Origin: Eudorina sp. 2006-703-Eu-15
Taxonomy: Eukaryota; Chlorophyta; Chlorophyceae; Chlamydomonadales; Volvocaceae
Assembly: GCA_003117195.1 (NCBI GenBank)
Contig: BDSI01000192.1
Coordinates: forward strand, 1-64,000
Reading direction: 5' to 3'
Length of the DNA stretch: 64,000 nucleotides
The notes beneath the pieces were generated by a model. The model did not search any database. It was not told where the DNA came from and saw only the letters and a program-made list of their open reading frames with translations. Shown one piece after another: positions 11,542 through 22,728 of this stretch; within the stretch, counting starts at the first letter, position 1; each line of letters begins with the position of its first letter. The position numbers and the translations under genes were made by a program.

Positions 11542-11689
11542 ATATCAGCAGCGAGGTTGAGCATACAGGTTATACGTACGCTCGCTTCATTTCATCATGT
11601 ATTTATTTCCGCTCGCTATATTTTCTCACGCGCGCGGAGTTCGTTGCTTGCTCATGCGCTTAAGACTATGCCTGACTATGTGGAGCATA

Positions 11690-12380
11690 TCGGGCACAAG
11701 CGTTCAATGATTTGGACTTATGACAACAGACATCTCACCCAAAAATGACGAGGCTAGCATCATTACCAAAATGAAAGCATAATAACGGCAGCAGGGCCTT
11801 CTGAGCGTCATGGTGATGAACCCGTGTGGAAATCGAGTAGTGCGTGGTACTACCTATCTAGACCCACGCCTGCTGTGGCTGGATCGCTAATATTTAAAGG
11901 GAAAGTAAGAAGGCTATAAGCTAAGGTTAGGAACGTCTGGTTTATCTGGTTTCTCGGATGTCACGGAAACAGCATGAAACCGTTGCAGCTCTTCTTGGTT
12001 GTGAAATTAAGAACATCAAACGATTTCCTTAATAGCCTTCAATCATAATAATGACGCGTATTATATTCACTACTATGACCGAACATATTGTACGGTTGGT
12101 CGCCGGCGGCCCATGCATTGCAGTAAAAGTGTCATAAGAAGGCGCGCGATTTTCCTATTTTTAATATATGCATGGTATACGTACGTAAATTATATTGTCA
12201 TTATTAGGGTTCCGTTTTCCATGTATGGGGAGCGCTTTCCCCGGCGGCAGTAGTTAGGTAGCGCTAGCTTGATTTGGGGACTACTGGCGCACGCCGTTTC
12301 CAAACTGGGCCGGGGCTGCTGCTGGAACGTACAGGGCTGCTGGCACACACGACTACTCCTTCAGGTTGTCTTCTGTCAGG
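11690..12380 (-). repeat. Low-copy segment shared with 21,015-21,765
   Basis: The two segments share ACATCTCACCCAAAA, CAGCATGAAACCGTTGCAGC, CCGTTTTCCATGTATGGGG and TTTCCAAACTGGGCCGGGGC in the same order. Both sit at the far end of the duplicated unit, before the next landmarks. No convincing exon is seen. It may be the 5' region of the SRCR genes, whose coding reads away on the minus strand. Confidence 0.5.
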
Positions 12381-12435
12381 ATGTATGAATGAATGAACGT
12401 TACAGGATGTATATATGTCGTAACTGAAAGCGCGC

Positions 12436-12690
12436 AGACGTCGCAGCACTCGGAGGTGGCGGCGGCGGCGGCGAGCAGGGAGGTGGATGGTGAAGGGGCA
12501 GTCAAGGCGCTGGATGAGGACCTCCAGGTTGGGGATGCAGCCGCTGCGGGCGGTAGGTCAGGCGCAGCAGCAGCCGGCGCTGCTTGAGGGCCAGGCTGCG
12601 CGCTGCTTCGGGGCGGTCCCAGCGGTGCATCCATACGGTGCGCGATCGAAGGCGTGGTCGGTGCGACACGTACGGGTCTGGACATATAGG
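12436..12690 (-). pseudogene. Fragment of the F-box/ankyrin gene 5' region
   Basis: This piece matches 5,600-5,830 closely. On the minus strand it keeps HRWDRPEAARSLALKQRRLL, continues over LEVLIQRL-type sequence in a shifted frame, and ends at the counterpart of TSECCDVC. Nothing equivalent to the rest of the ankyrin gene follows. It is a gene fragment carried by the segmental duplication. It is useful because it holds the base that is missing at 5,788 of the larger copy. Confidence 0.7.
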
Positions 12691-13088
12691 ATCACGCACT
12701 GTGGTTTATAATAAGCCATTTGCAGCCCTACAGCAGCATAGCAGCCCGCCGATCGACCCCCAGATTCCCACAGGCAACTTCAGCAAGCCAGAGAAGACCG
12801 CCCAGGGAATTCAGGACAAAGGCATTAATTTCTGTGCAGGAACTAGCGAGCGGCGTTATCTGTATAAGGATGTGCGCAACCGCTGGTGGGATGCTGCTTT
12901 GTTCTGATACGGTGATCTACAGTAATAAGGACGGCGGAACACCGTCTGATTTACATTTTTGAACAACACATTTTTTACAAGACGCTGTATGTTGATTGCG
13001 TTGCCAATTTGATACCTCAGCAGCATCCTGTGTTAGTTGTTTGCTATTTGCGAACAATCAGATCAAGACGTCATGAGTTGTATGTACG

Positions 13089-13142
13089 ATGAATGAACGT
13101 TACAGCGGACCCCGAAAAGAGATCAACGAACGGTGTATACCA
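13089..13142 (+). repeat. Dispersed motif AATGAATGAACGTTACAGCG
   Basis: The sequence AATGAATGAACGTTACAGCG followed by GACCCC and a GGTGTATACCAG block occurs here and again at 22,162-22,212. Shorter forms lie at 12,387, 17,962 (ACAGCGGACCCCG only) and 19,746. It may be the edge of an unclassified mobile element. Confidence 0.45.
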
Positions 13143-13759
13143 GCAGCGACTGCTGGCGCCGCCCTGCTAGCCCTGCGCCGCTGCCTGATGTATGGCCACC
13201 TACCACGCACCAATATCGATACATGGCAGGTGGCTGCATGTATGAATTTTCCAGGATTCCGTCAACCCTGATGCATTTCCATACATCGTCGTGCAAGCAA
13301 ACGAATTTACCTATCATATATCTACCTGACGCATCTACAAACACATACATCTGTCATGCATGCATGGCCCCGGCGGCGCTTCATATCATCTATCACGTCT
13401 TGCAGTGGAGTCCTGTCCCATTCGATCTATTCGATCTGAAGCGAGCAAGGTTAATGGGTGCCATCACCGACATACAAGGACACTTGCGGGCGAGAGGCAG
13501 CAGGCAGGTACGTCACTTGATTGCTTAGATTGCTCGCACGTGTGCGCGCACGAAAACTTGATAGCTGCGTGATTTCCGCTCACACTCGTCGTGGCACGCA
13601 AGCAAACATAGCGCACGCACGCACGAACGAGACCCGTCCTTTCGTTCGCTCGTGCCTATGCCCTGCTGACGGAAGGGGTGCGCGTTGCCCGGGCTACTGA
13701 CGGAGTTGCATTGACGACCTCGCATCCACGGCGGACGGATCGATTCGAGCCTGAGCTGG

Positions 13760-14299
13760 CTACAGAAACACAGTCTGCCTGCATGAAATGAAGACAAGAT
13801 AGCCGCTCGCGCAGGGCTTGTTGGAAACCTGCACGCACGCAGCAAGGAATCGCGAATGTACCGATGGATTAGGTTAATTAGATGGATGCCGTGGATCCAC
13901 TGCATGCTTGCTTGCTTGAGTGTCGATCTTGGTTGCTGTTGGTTGATTGTGCGACAAGCGAAAGAACGGATGGACAGAGCTGCGTGTACGGAGTGCGTCC
14001 AGGTAAGGACGCGCAGTGCAGGCATATACATACACTACTGCGGTCTTCGTTCGTGCACTGCTTATTACATAGGCAGGCTTACATAGGCTACATGCATAGG
14101 CGGCACGCATGGGTGCCGCCTGTTCCTCGCTGGCTGGCTGGTACGTGCGGCGGCCGAACGAGTTCGTTCGCCCCTAGCTTGCTAAGCTAGCTGCATGCCG
14201 CTGTCGCTGCTGCGGCTGCTGGCTGGATGCATGCATGCGATAATCACGCAATAGTACATGCGTACATGCGTACACAGTATTATATATAATTATATAATA

Positions 14300-14398
<99 letters not shown>

Positions 14399-17300
14399 AT
14401 ATAATATAATATACGCACTGTCTTTTCAACAAACGTGCGCCAACGGTCCGTAAACCTTGTCAACAAGCAAGCAGCTCTTATCATCGCTTGATTAATAGCT
14501 CTTGCTACGCACGTAAATATTTTTGGTCATTATTGAATATCTAGACATACCGACAGTACTTGCACGCAGCTCGGCTACGTCGCCGTATGTATGACAAACT
14601 CACCCGTAGCTTGAGTTCCTGCAATGCGGAAGCGCTGTTTGGGACGGCACCCACAATGGTCACCCAGTACTTGTAGTCAGATGGGTTGAAACCGCCGACA
14701 ACCACGCCTGCGGGTTCATTTATTTGTCGTCATCGGGAGCGAATGAAACATCATACATGTCGATTACATATATACTGAAACGAACGTTGGACCGAGCGAG
14801 CTGTATGCGCAGGCCTGACTAGCCTGACATATACATATACACCACGTACATATGTACGCACTTAGTTAGTTGATGAGCTTAAATGCACAGCTACACACAC
14901 ACGCACGCATGCACATAGTGATGATGGCGACGCACGGTGAAGAATGAGTTTACAACACATCGATGAGCACATAGCTAGCCTAGTACAACGACATGATTAT
15001 ATATATTATATATAATAATAATAAGAATTAGGAGCGAATGTTACTACCCGTACTGCTGTCGCAGATGACGAACTAGACGAACGAATGGAAGCATTATTAC
15101 TGGTGGCTTTGCCGGCTTACCGCTAGCATCATTGATTTTGATCGGAGCCCGCGGAAACCCATTGACGTGCGCAAACGGTATGCCCATGTACCTTTCAGAC
15201 TGCGAACGGCGGACAAGGTATGTAGGGCATGCAGAAGCGAGGCAGGCGTGCGTGTCGTCATCACACTAATAATAACCACGCATGCATAACAAGACATACT
15301 AATAAAAATGCAGTATGACGACAATAATAAATATACATAAAATAGTAACAGTAATATTTGTGGTGATTGTAATAACGAAGAAGCCTTAAATTGGCTTTAC
15401 ACAGTAATTCCCTGAACATTATCAGTAATAATTCTAATGATAACAATAATATTTTTTCATGACAACAATAATACACGTTCGTTATAACAATAACTTGTTC
15501 AGTGGATTGCGTACTATGGTGAGGCGATAGGTGAGGCGCGCTGAACCTTAACAGCACTACTACTGACGTGATATTCGTATTACGCCGCCGGGCAAGCAAA
15601 CAACTACTGGCGCATTTTGCTTTAGGGCAGCGACAATGTGGCTTATCGTTACGACGATCGATCATCATCAGCGCGTTAGTTCTGGGCTCGCTATGTTTTG
15701 TTCCTGTCAGAACCCAGCAGCCAGGTTACCCATATATATGCTCTTGTCGGTACTTCTTGCTAGCTAGCGATCTTCGCCTAGGGCCTTCAATCCAGCGGCC
15801 GCCAATCAAGGTAGGGAACGAACCGCGCGATTACTTATGGGTCTACCCACTGGCATGTTGCGCCGCCTAACTAACTATTTAGCCGATGCATGAGCGCACA
15901 AATTAAAATACCCTGATGATTGACCCACAGCTGTGCCCCCGCCAACCTGCGTCAACACGTTTATATGTACACGGCCGATGGACGGACTGACCTGTGCGCA
16001 GGCAATAGAAGCAATGGAGAATGCATTATTGTTTTGGAAGGTTGAAACGTCGGTAGCGGTGGCGCACAGAGGCGCCCGAACCGTCGGACCCGTTTGTCCG
16101 TCGGCGGAGGTGTTGACCAGGAGCTCGACGACGAAATCGTTCGTGTGGCCGGGTACACGAAACTCGTTCACCTCAAGCAGATTAATGATGTCGCTCTTGC
16201 TTGGGGGCGGAGGGGACGGCGGTGGTGGGCCTGCGAGCGGATGTGTATGTAGCGTAGGGATGTATGTACGTATTTACTTGGTGTTAAGTAATAATAATGG
16301 ACCACCACCATTCGTTTCCCCTCGCTCGGTATGTAGGCATGCATGTCCATCAGTTCGCTGGTATGCTTTGATATGGTCGTCCCTGGTTCGTTCACTCCGT
16401 CGGGCATACAAGATTTAAGGCACATTGTAAGAATGTTGATTGGCCTCCCAAGCATCGCAATTGGGTGAAACCAGTAAGGAACCCTCTCAGCCACGCGCAC
16501 ACGCACCCCCGCACGCACGGGGCCACTGGACTGCATGGGACGCGGCGGCGGCCGCCGGCGGGCGGGCCGCGCCGGACCGGGACATCAGTCCGGAGCTCCG
16601 GACCGGGCCATGCTGCCATGAATGTATGCACGCACCCACTGGAGATTGCAATTCGGGCCATGCACGAGCGACGGGGCCGCAGGCGGCGCGAACGCCCGCC
16701 GGAGAGCGAGGCTGCATGCATGCATGCATGGTTGGAGGTGCCCAAGGATGCCCCAGGCCCGTGCGTGCCATCACCGCGCGCCCGCCTATGTATCTACCTA
16801 CCTGCTGATAATAATCAGATTATCATTACATATCTATCTATCTCTCTAGCTCCCCCGCTCCCACCCCTTTCCGCAGTCGGGAGTCCGGGCGGGCGGGTTA
16901 AGGTATAATGTAATGTAACCATTACAAGGTGGACCCGTACCCCGACCGGGTGTGTTGCTTTTTCCCTTCGGATATATATCCCGCCCGCCGCAGGCGACGA
17001 ATTGATTGGCGACGAATTGGCGACAGCATTAGCAGTTCCCCCCCCCCCCAAATACCCAACGAAACCTTGCCTGGTGGCACTGGCGGTGGAGGTGGACCAG
17101 CTGGCAGCGGAACATCTGCGAATGAATAAAGGATTAGATGAGGTCATACGTAGGTTTACACTACTGTGGGTACATACAGCAGCGTTCGTTAGATTAGGGC
17201 GAGGTGACATACACCTTCCCCCGCCGGGTAGGTAGTAACAGGTACGTACGCAATGATTGGGGGCGGCGGGTGCGTGGTGTCATGCATGTCATGGACGGAG

Positions 17301-20300
17301 ATCCCATACGTACATACATACGGTAAGTACGTAGCCACGCACTGTTCGTTGTCGTCGTTTTCTTGCTGAACTGGTTGGCATCCATGTGCATGGAGGAGCT
17401 GCGTACATACATGGACTCACGCAGCTCGCAAACAAAGCAAGTGCGCGAGCGACCGTCGCCCACCGACGTGGGTGGCCAGTAGTACTACTACAGCAGTATG
17501 TAACCTGCTTCATCAGGACAGACCCACGCACCTACCGGAGCATTGCAAGGCAACCAAAACGCCACTGGGGCAGCCAAGCCAGTAACCCCAGCAACGCAAC
17601 TTCAGCTGATCCACGGTGAAGAATGCGTCCGGTCTATTCAGGCCAAAGGGCTCCTCATCGCCGCATCCAAATTTGTCCAAAGGACCCATACTGAGCGGCG
17701 GCGCGCGGGATGTTTGCACAGACACACAGGAAGGACGAGCGAGCATTTATTTACGTGAGTGTGATGGCGCGCGGCGGGTGAGCATCGTAATAATAGTAAT
17801 CGTAATAGTAAAGTTAATAGCCGCGTGCCTCATATTTTTATCACGTATCAATTATAATTAAAATATTACTACTAGTATTTATGCATATTTTATCGTTAAT
17901 TATTACCACTATGCATTGTTTATTAATTAATCATTGTTTTACCATCATACAATGTTATCTACAATACAGCGGACCCCGCGGGTCGGTCATCGGTGACAGC
18001 CAACGGCGACAGCCGAGGCTTCCTCACCATACACTGCATAAACGAAATGGCGCCACCATGGCGCTCCGGACAGGCTCCACAAATGCACCGAAACACTCCC
18101 CGGGCCCACACTACCCTACACTACGTACCAGGGAACCACCCCGTTCCTGAGAACCAGCCATCGATGGCACGCAAGGGATACAGCCCGCTCAGGGGGAGTT
18201 AGCCAGCCACCAGGGCGCCCCTATATATTAGCGAACCACCCCAACCAAGGCGGGGTCACTTCTCCAGCGGTGGCCCGTAGCTAGCTAATAATAACACGCA
18301 CGCTTACATTCACGGCACTGAGTCGGTGCTCGGTGGCAAATGACAGTCGCTCGCCAAATGCCGGCGATATCGGTGCGCACGCTTAGCTTTCATTCGTACG
18401 TATGTAGGGTACGTAGATAGAAGTAAAGGGCGTCTCGAGCGACGCACGCACGCTTATGATATGCATTGATTGCTTACGGGCGGACTTCATCGGCCGCAAA
18501 GTTGCTGATGCCGTTGGCATAATACTGACTGCCGTACTTGAACCCGAGCATGTTGCAGACGAGCTGGATAGATGGACGGTGGGATAGGCGGCGGAGGCAG
18601 CAGCGCGGCGGTGAGGGCAGCCAGCCGCCGTGCATAAATAAGCATTCCCACATACAATGTAGCTAGTGATGATGGAGGCAAGCAGCAGCACATTCACCGC
18701 ATGCATGCATCAAATGAGACATACATAAACATACATTATAATCAGGCACGGATGGATTTATTACTAGATTTACAGACACAGCATGCTGTTACGTACCGAG
18801 TGCGTGTCTAGCTACATATCAAGTAAGTAGTGCGAGGGAACCGTCTACGTACTCGCCATACATGTGTGTATGTGTGTGTATGTGTGTATGTGTGTATGCA
18901 CGCATGTTGGCGCCCAACTCATCATGCATACGACAAACGCTCGCTTCGAGTGGTGAGCTGCGATGCTTGACCTGGCGAGGTTTCGAATTCATTCAGTGAT
19001 TACAGTGATTGAGCTCTCATCACCGCTGACCACTGCTGCTACCTGCTGGCGTCGTTGGTCGGTCCATCCAGGCAGGCATTGCAACTTAGTCTGCTGCTGA
19101 TGATGATCGATGACCTACCTACGTATACATATGCATGGTCTCGCCGCGAACCTGTCTGCTGCAGGCGGCTGTGCCTACCTGAGCCTTGTTATTTGTGCGA
19201 AAGCCTTCGTCATCACAGATAGGCCGCCATAGCATTTCATTCGTGAAAATCTCCAGCCTTCCAGTCCCGAGGGCCGGCCCGCGAACCAGGCGAATGCTCT
19301 TGTTAATGTCACTGCCTGTATTACATGCGTGGTCGGGTGAAAGCGAAGGACGTACACAACTGCTCAATTCGTGCGCTGCAAGCGCTGTGACGCGCGTTGA
19401 ACGAAAGAAAAATTTATTACGCTGCTGGGCAAACGCCATGCTAGCTAGCGTGGATGAATGGGGAATGAACGGCGGGCGGCGGTAAGTAAGGGTCGTTGAG
19501 CCTGCATGCATGCTGGCCGAGTACGTAGGCCGAGCCTATCCGCCGCTGCCACCGGAAAGGCTTTGAACGAAATACTTGTCTATACATGGGCCTTAGCAAA
19601 GCCTAGATAGATATGCATACGCAGGTACATAGCTCGCTTGACTGGTTGCCTAGCTAGGTTGTGACGCCCGAGCGTGTGCGCAGAGCTAGCGACCCAGGGG
19701 CCGGCCGGCATCAGCCCGGCCTCACGTGAGGCAAGTACAATCAATGAATGAATGAACGTTACCGTTAAAACGGATCCCAAAATGTAAGTACAATGTAAGT
19801 GTAACTGTGTATCCGTAAGTGTAACTGTGTATCCGTAATCCACAGGGGGGGTCGTCTAATGGCAACGAAAGACACTACTGGCATCCTGTCCAGAGATTTG
19901 CGGTTCGAATCCCGGCTCCCGCCCCGCCATGTGATGATTCGGCGGGTCTGGCTCGCGCGGTTTCGAGGAGAGGCAATTCTGGCGCGCTGGTAACCTGATG
20001 TGTGTGCCGATGGCTGCATGCATGACCCCCGGTGGGTGATAGGATGGAAGATGGGTGCGCAGTCCTTGGTAGGGCGGGGTAGGTTAGTCGATGATGAGCG
20101 AGATGAGGCACCTACGAGCTATGTGCGTGGGCCCGTTGGGACACCCGGTCGAGACTCGGGTCCACCTTGTAACGGTTACTACACTATTCAATCCACATGT
20201 ATGTATGCATGTACGTAATCTACATACATGTACATACACACAAGCACGCATGTATTTATTTAGAGCCGAACCAGCTCAATTGACCGGCAGCCATGCATCC

Positions 20301-20532
20301 AGCTGCATGCGTGCTTGCTTGCGCACGGAATGAATGAACGAGCGAGCGAACCTACCAATCGGCGGCACGGGAGGTGGCGGCGGCGGAAAGGTGGATGCGG
20401 AAGTGACGGGCTTTGGGGGATTTTTCTTGCTGGATGGTAGCGGCGACCGCGGCGACTTGCGCGGAGCGGGCGGCGGCTTCGTCTTGGCGGCCTTCGGGGG
20501 AGGCTTCGAAGCTGCGCTGACAGCGGTTGATC
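13760..20532 (-). CDS. SRCR-domain protein with proline-rich spacers (5' end not found)
   Basis: Nine minus-strand exons join in phase: 20,532-20,356; 19,315-19,179; 18,563-18,478; 17,690-17,536; 17,115-17,056; 16,230-15,992; 15,199-15,121; 14,707-14,604; 13,828-13,760 (stop TAG). They give 367 residues. Order: proline/lysine spacer ending FPPPPPPVPP; SRCR start SIRLVRGPALGTGRLEIF and ICDDEGF; CNMLGFKYGSQYYANGIS; a Cys-containing part with FFTVDQLKLRCWGYW; spacer PPPPPVPP then PPPPSPPPPSKSDI; then the novel part with NEFRVPGHTNDFVVELLV and GFNPSDYKYWVTIVGAV. SRCR domains are usually extracellular, disulfide-bonded binding modules, and the proline spacers recall volvocine matrix proteins, so a secreted or cell-surface role is likely. 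No start or signal peptide was seen, so upstream exons are missing. The 17,056 donor (GTATTT) is weak. Confidence 0.55.
14283..14415. repeat. Long (AT)n microsatellite with ATA/TAT borders
   Basis: An almost pure AT dinucleotide run of about 95 bp lies at about 14,300-14,395, flanked by TATAATATAAT variants. It sits in an intron-like or downstream region of the SRCR gene and is absent from the other duplicate. Confidence 0.95.
16903..16956 (-). mobile_element. 3'-end fragment of a SINE
   Basis: Read on the minus strand, this piece has ACACCCGGTCG, CGGGTCCACCTTGTAA and GGTTAC, matching the last 50 bp of the SINE at 19,845-20,189. It then ends with a TTACAT repeat-like tail. The 5' tRNA-like part is missing, as expected for 5'-truncated retroposition. 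It lies in an intron of the SRCR gene, between exons 17,056 and 16,230. Confidence 0.6.
18858..18898. repeat. GTGTAT-type microsatellite
   Basis: A run of TGTGTGTATG-type units, 40 bp, in an intron or flank of the SRCR gene. Confidence 0.85.
19845..20189 (+). mobile_element. tRNA-related SINE with 8-bp target-site duplication
   Basis: The 345-bp element starts with a tRNA-like head. It has GGGGGGG at the 5' end that can pair with CCCGCCCC at 19,918-19,925, a box-A-like GTCGTCTAATGGCA, and a box-B sequence GGTTCGAATCCC. GCCA follows the acceptor-like strand. The tail ends GTAACGGTTACTACACTATT. The element is flanked by direct repeats AATCCACA at 19,837-19,844 and 20,190-20,197. The duplicate region near 8,590-8,640 runs straight from GTGTAACTGTATACC to ACACAAGCACGCAT without it, so it is an empty site. 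The stems are imperfect, so it is not a working tRNA gene. Confidence 0.8.
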
Positions 20533-22161
20533 CTGACGACGGATGTACGGATGGACGTACAGGAAGCAAGGCCTCGTCAGGAACCCGGCATATATATTGA
20601 CCAAAAAAATATCGTATGTAATTCTGATGTAATGCATTACCTACCATGATATGAAGCCTGTGCGCTTGCTGCTTTGGTTCCCAACGAACGAAACATCCAA
20701 GCACGCAACCAATAATACAGTGCATGATCGTCGGAAGCCCTGTAACAGCAATTAATGATAGCCTAGCTTTTAAAATATATTTTTGTTAGTCACAGCATTG
20801 GCCAACTTTGCCGGCGGACGAGCGCGCAATCCATAACTCCCCATATCAGCACGTTGAACAAGTCATCTCCGTGTCTCCTTGTGTACGTAAAAGCATTAGC
20901 TTTTATATACGTATGATTGCCCTCTTAAAATGCGCGAATCACTGGCGCCCGCGCGCAGCTGCTCGCTCAAGTAAGCGCAATGGATTTTGGCTATGATACA
21001 TGAGGCACAGACATAGGGCACAAGAATGAAAAATTTTGGATTAATCGAAGCAGACATCTCACCCAAAAGTGACCAGCCTAGCATCATTATCAAAACGAAA
21101 GCATAACGACAGAAGGGCCTTCTGAGCGCCATGGTAGACGTTGTGTAACCTCGTGGAAATAGCGTGTAACCTCGTGTAATACCAACAAGACGCCGGTGGC
21201 TAGTATCGAAAGGGAAAGATAAGGCTACCAATTATTAGGAACGTTTGGTTTCTCAGATGTTACCGGAACAGCATGAAACCGTTGCAGCTATTCTTTGCTG
21301 CAAGGTTCAGATAGAGCAGCAAGTTACTATTATAAGAATCCTTGATGACGCGTATTATAGTGACATGATCGAACCCGTTGTACGGGGGACGGCCCACCCA
21401 TTGCAGGGAATGTTTAACAAGAGCGCGAAAACATTTCATGTACGGAATACATGATCAAATGGCGTTCCAATTGCTGTGAAAGATCCCGATTGTCAAGTGC
21501 TCTTGCCGACCGCGTTACTGGTACTTCGCATAGGCCACAACCAAAGATACGTTCGTTGTGATATTGTAACCGTAAAGTATATTTTCATTGTTAGAGTTCC
21601 GTTTTCCATGTATGGGGAGAGCTTTCCCCGGCAGTCGTCAGGTAGCTTGATTTGGGGACTGGCGCGCTAGGCGCACACGCACGCCGTTTCCAAACTGGGC
21701 CGGGGCTGGCACGCAACGCACGACTACTCCACCACGTACGCAGGTTGCCTTCTGGCGAAGCGTCATAACTTACACGCTTTGATAGTACTACAGATTTACA
21801 TGGACATATAGAAGCAAACTATCTACCTGACTCCGCCCATGAAGCACGCTGTCGTCCGCCGTCGTCGGTCCACATGTACTGGTCGGACGCGCGCGGATAA
21901 TGCTTTCAGCCGGCAGTCAAGGCGGCCTACCATTTCAACATTATGCCGTGGTGAGGTATTTTCAATGAACAACAGATCGCCCCGCCGCCGAGATATGTTT
22001 TATGGATTTCAGAGGTGGCTTCTTCACGGGATTGCCAGGAATGAGCAACATGCACAATGCTATTTAGGCTACTTGCAATTAGCGCCGTAAGAAGCGGGAC
22101 AAGGAGGGACGCCACCCATCCAACCATCAGCTGCGCAGGTATCCATGTAATCGTTGATTGT

Positions 22162-22212
22162 GAATGAATGAACGTTACAGCGGACCCCAAAGGGATCACC
22201 GGTGTATACCAG
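22162..22212 (+). repeat. Second copy of the AATGAATGAACGTTACAGCG motif
   Basis: Matches 13,089-13,142 through GACCCC, then GATCA and GGTGTATACCAG. The 230 bp that follow are GC-richer than the surroundings and without a gene, which suggests a short insertion whose other end I could not define. Confidence 0.45.
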
Positions 22213-22687
22213 GGCAAGCCCCGCCCAGCAGGCCCCACCGCCAAGGCGACAGGATACCTCCACACCTCAACGCCGCACCCAAAAACACACCGGGCCATGA
22301 CCCCACCCAGCCAGACACCGAAGCAAGCAGAGGCGCGCAGCGGGGCAACACTACCAAAGGGATAGGCACAGCTAAGGGCAGAATCCCCAGAAGTGGATAA
22401 AGCCAAGCACAGGGGACGGAGGTCGCCCACACAGGCACCCCATCATTGTGTGCATACGTAGCTGATGAGAGCTGGCAGAGCGAGGCTTCGTTCTCGAGTA
22501 TCTCAAGATGCTGGGTTACGTGCGTCGATCGACGCACGTATGTATGCATGTACATACAGACTGGATGGCTTACCCACTCATACATCACCGCGCTCACACT
22601 ACTTCGCTGCATGCTTTCTGCTGAGTGGTACTACTTATGGGTTCTTTTAGAAATCGGCAGCAGGCCTTCATCAGTAGCGATTGGTGC

Positions 22688-22696
22688 ATACATACA

Positions 22697-22726
<30 letters not shown>
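22688..22726. repeat. (CATA)n microsatellite
   Basis: About ten CATA units in a row, non-coding. Confidence 0.95.

Positions 22727-22728
<2 letters not shown>

Larger units (their letters stand above)
5590..12390. repeat. Segmental duplication, copy 1
   Basis: This stretch parallels 12,430-21,770 in the same order. Shared landmarks are the ankyrin 5' fragment (5,600-5,830 / 12,436-12,680), the TTCTGATACGGTG block (6,284 / 12,903), the GGGCGAGAGG block (6,703 / 13,489), SRCR exons (7,905-8,330 / 18,478-19,315), the proline-rich exon (8,750-8,950 / 20,356-20,532), and the GGGCACAAG-to-CCGTTTTCCATGTATGGGG block (11,690-12,240 / 21,015-21,620). The copy is shorter than its partner because several SRCR-gene exons and later insertions are absent. 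Confidence 0.7.
12430..21770. repeat. Segmental duplication, copy 2
   Basis: Partner of 5,590-12,390, longer because it keeps the full SRCR gene and has gained an (AT)n tract (14,283-14,415), the SINE at 19,845-20,189 and other insertions. Flanking non-coding DNA aligns only in patches, so the duplication is old relative to the tandem 261-bp repeat. Confidence 0.65.

Noticed and set aside
10905..11564. 219-codon minus-strand ORF over the 261-bp tandem repeat as a confirmed gene
   Set aside because: Two frames are open equally across the repeat, composition is GC-driven, and there is no domain, start context or transcript evidence.
14290..14484. 64-codon minus-strand ORF of alternating Ile and Tyr
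   Set aside because: It is only the translation of the (AT)n microsatellite.
19845..19928. A functional tRNA gene
   Set aside because: The T-arm and anticodon stems do not pair properly, and the sequence is the head of a 345-bp element with a target-site duplication, so it is a SINE.
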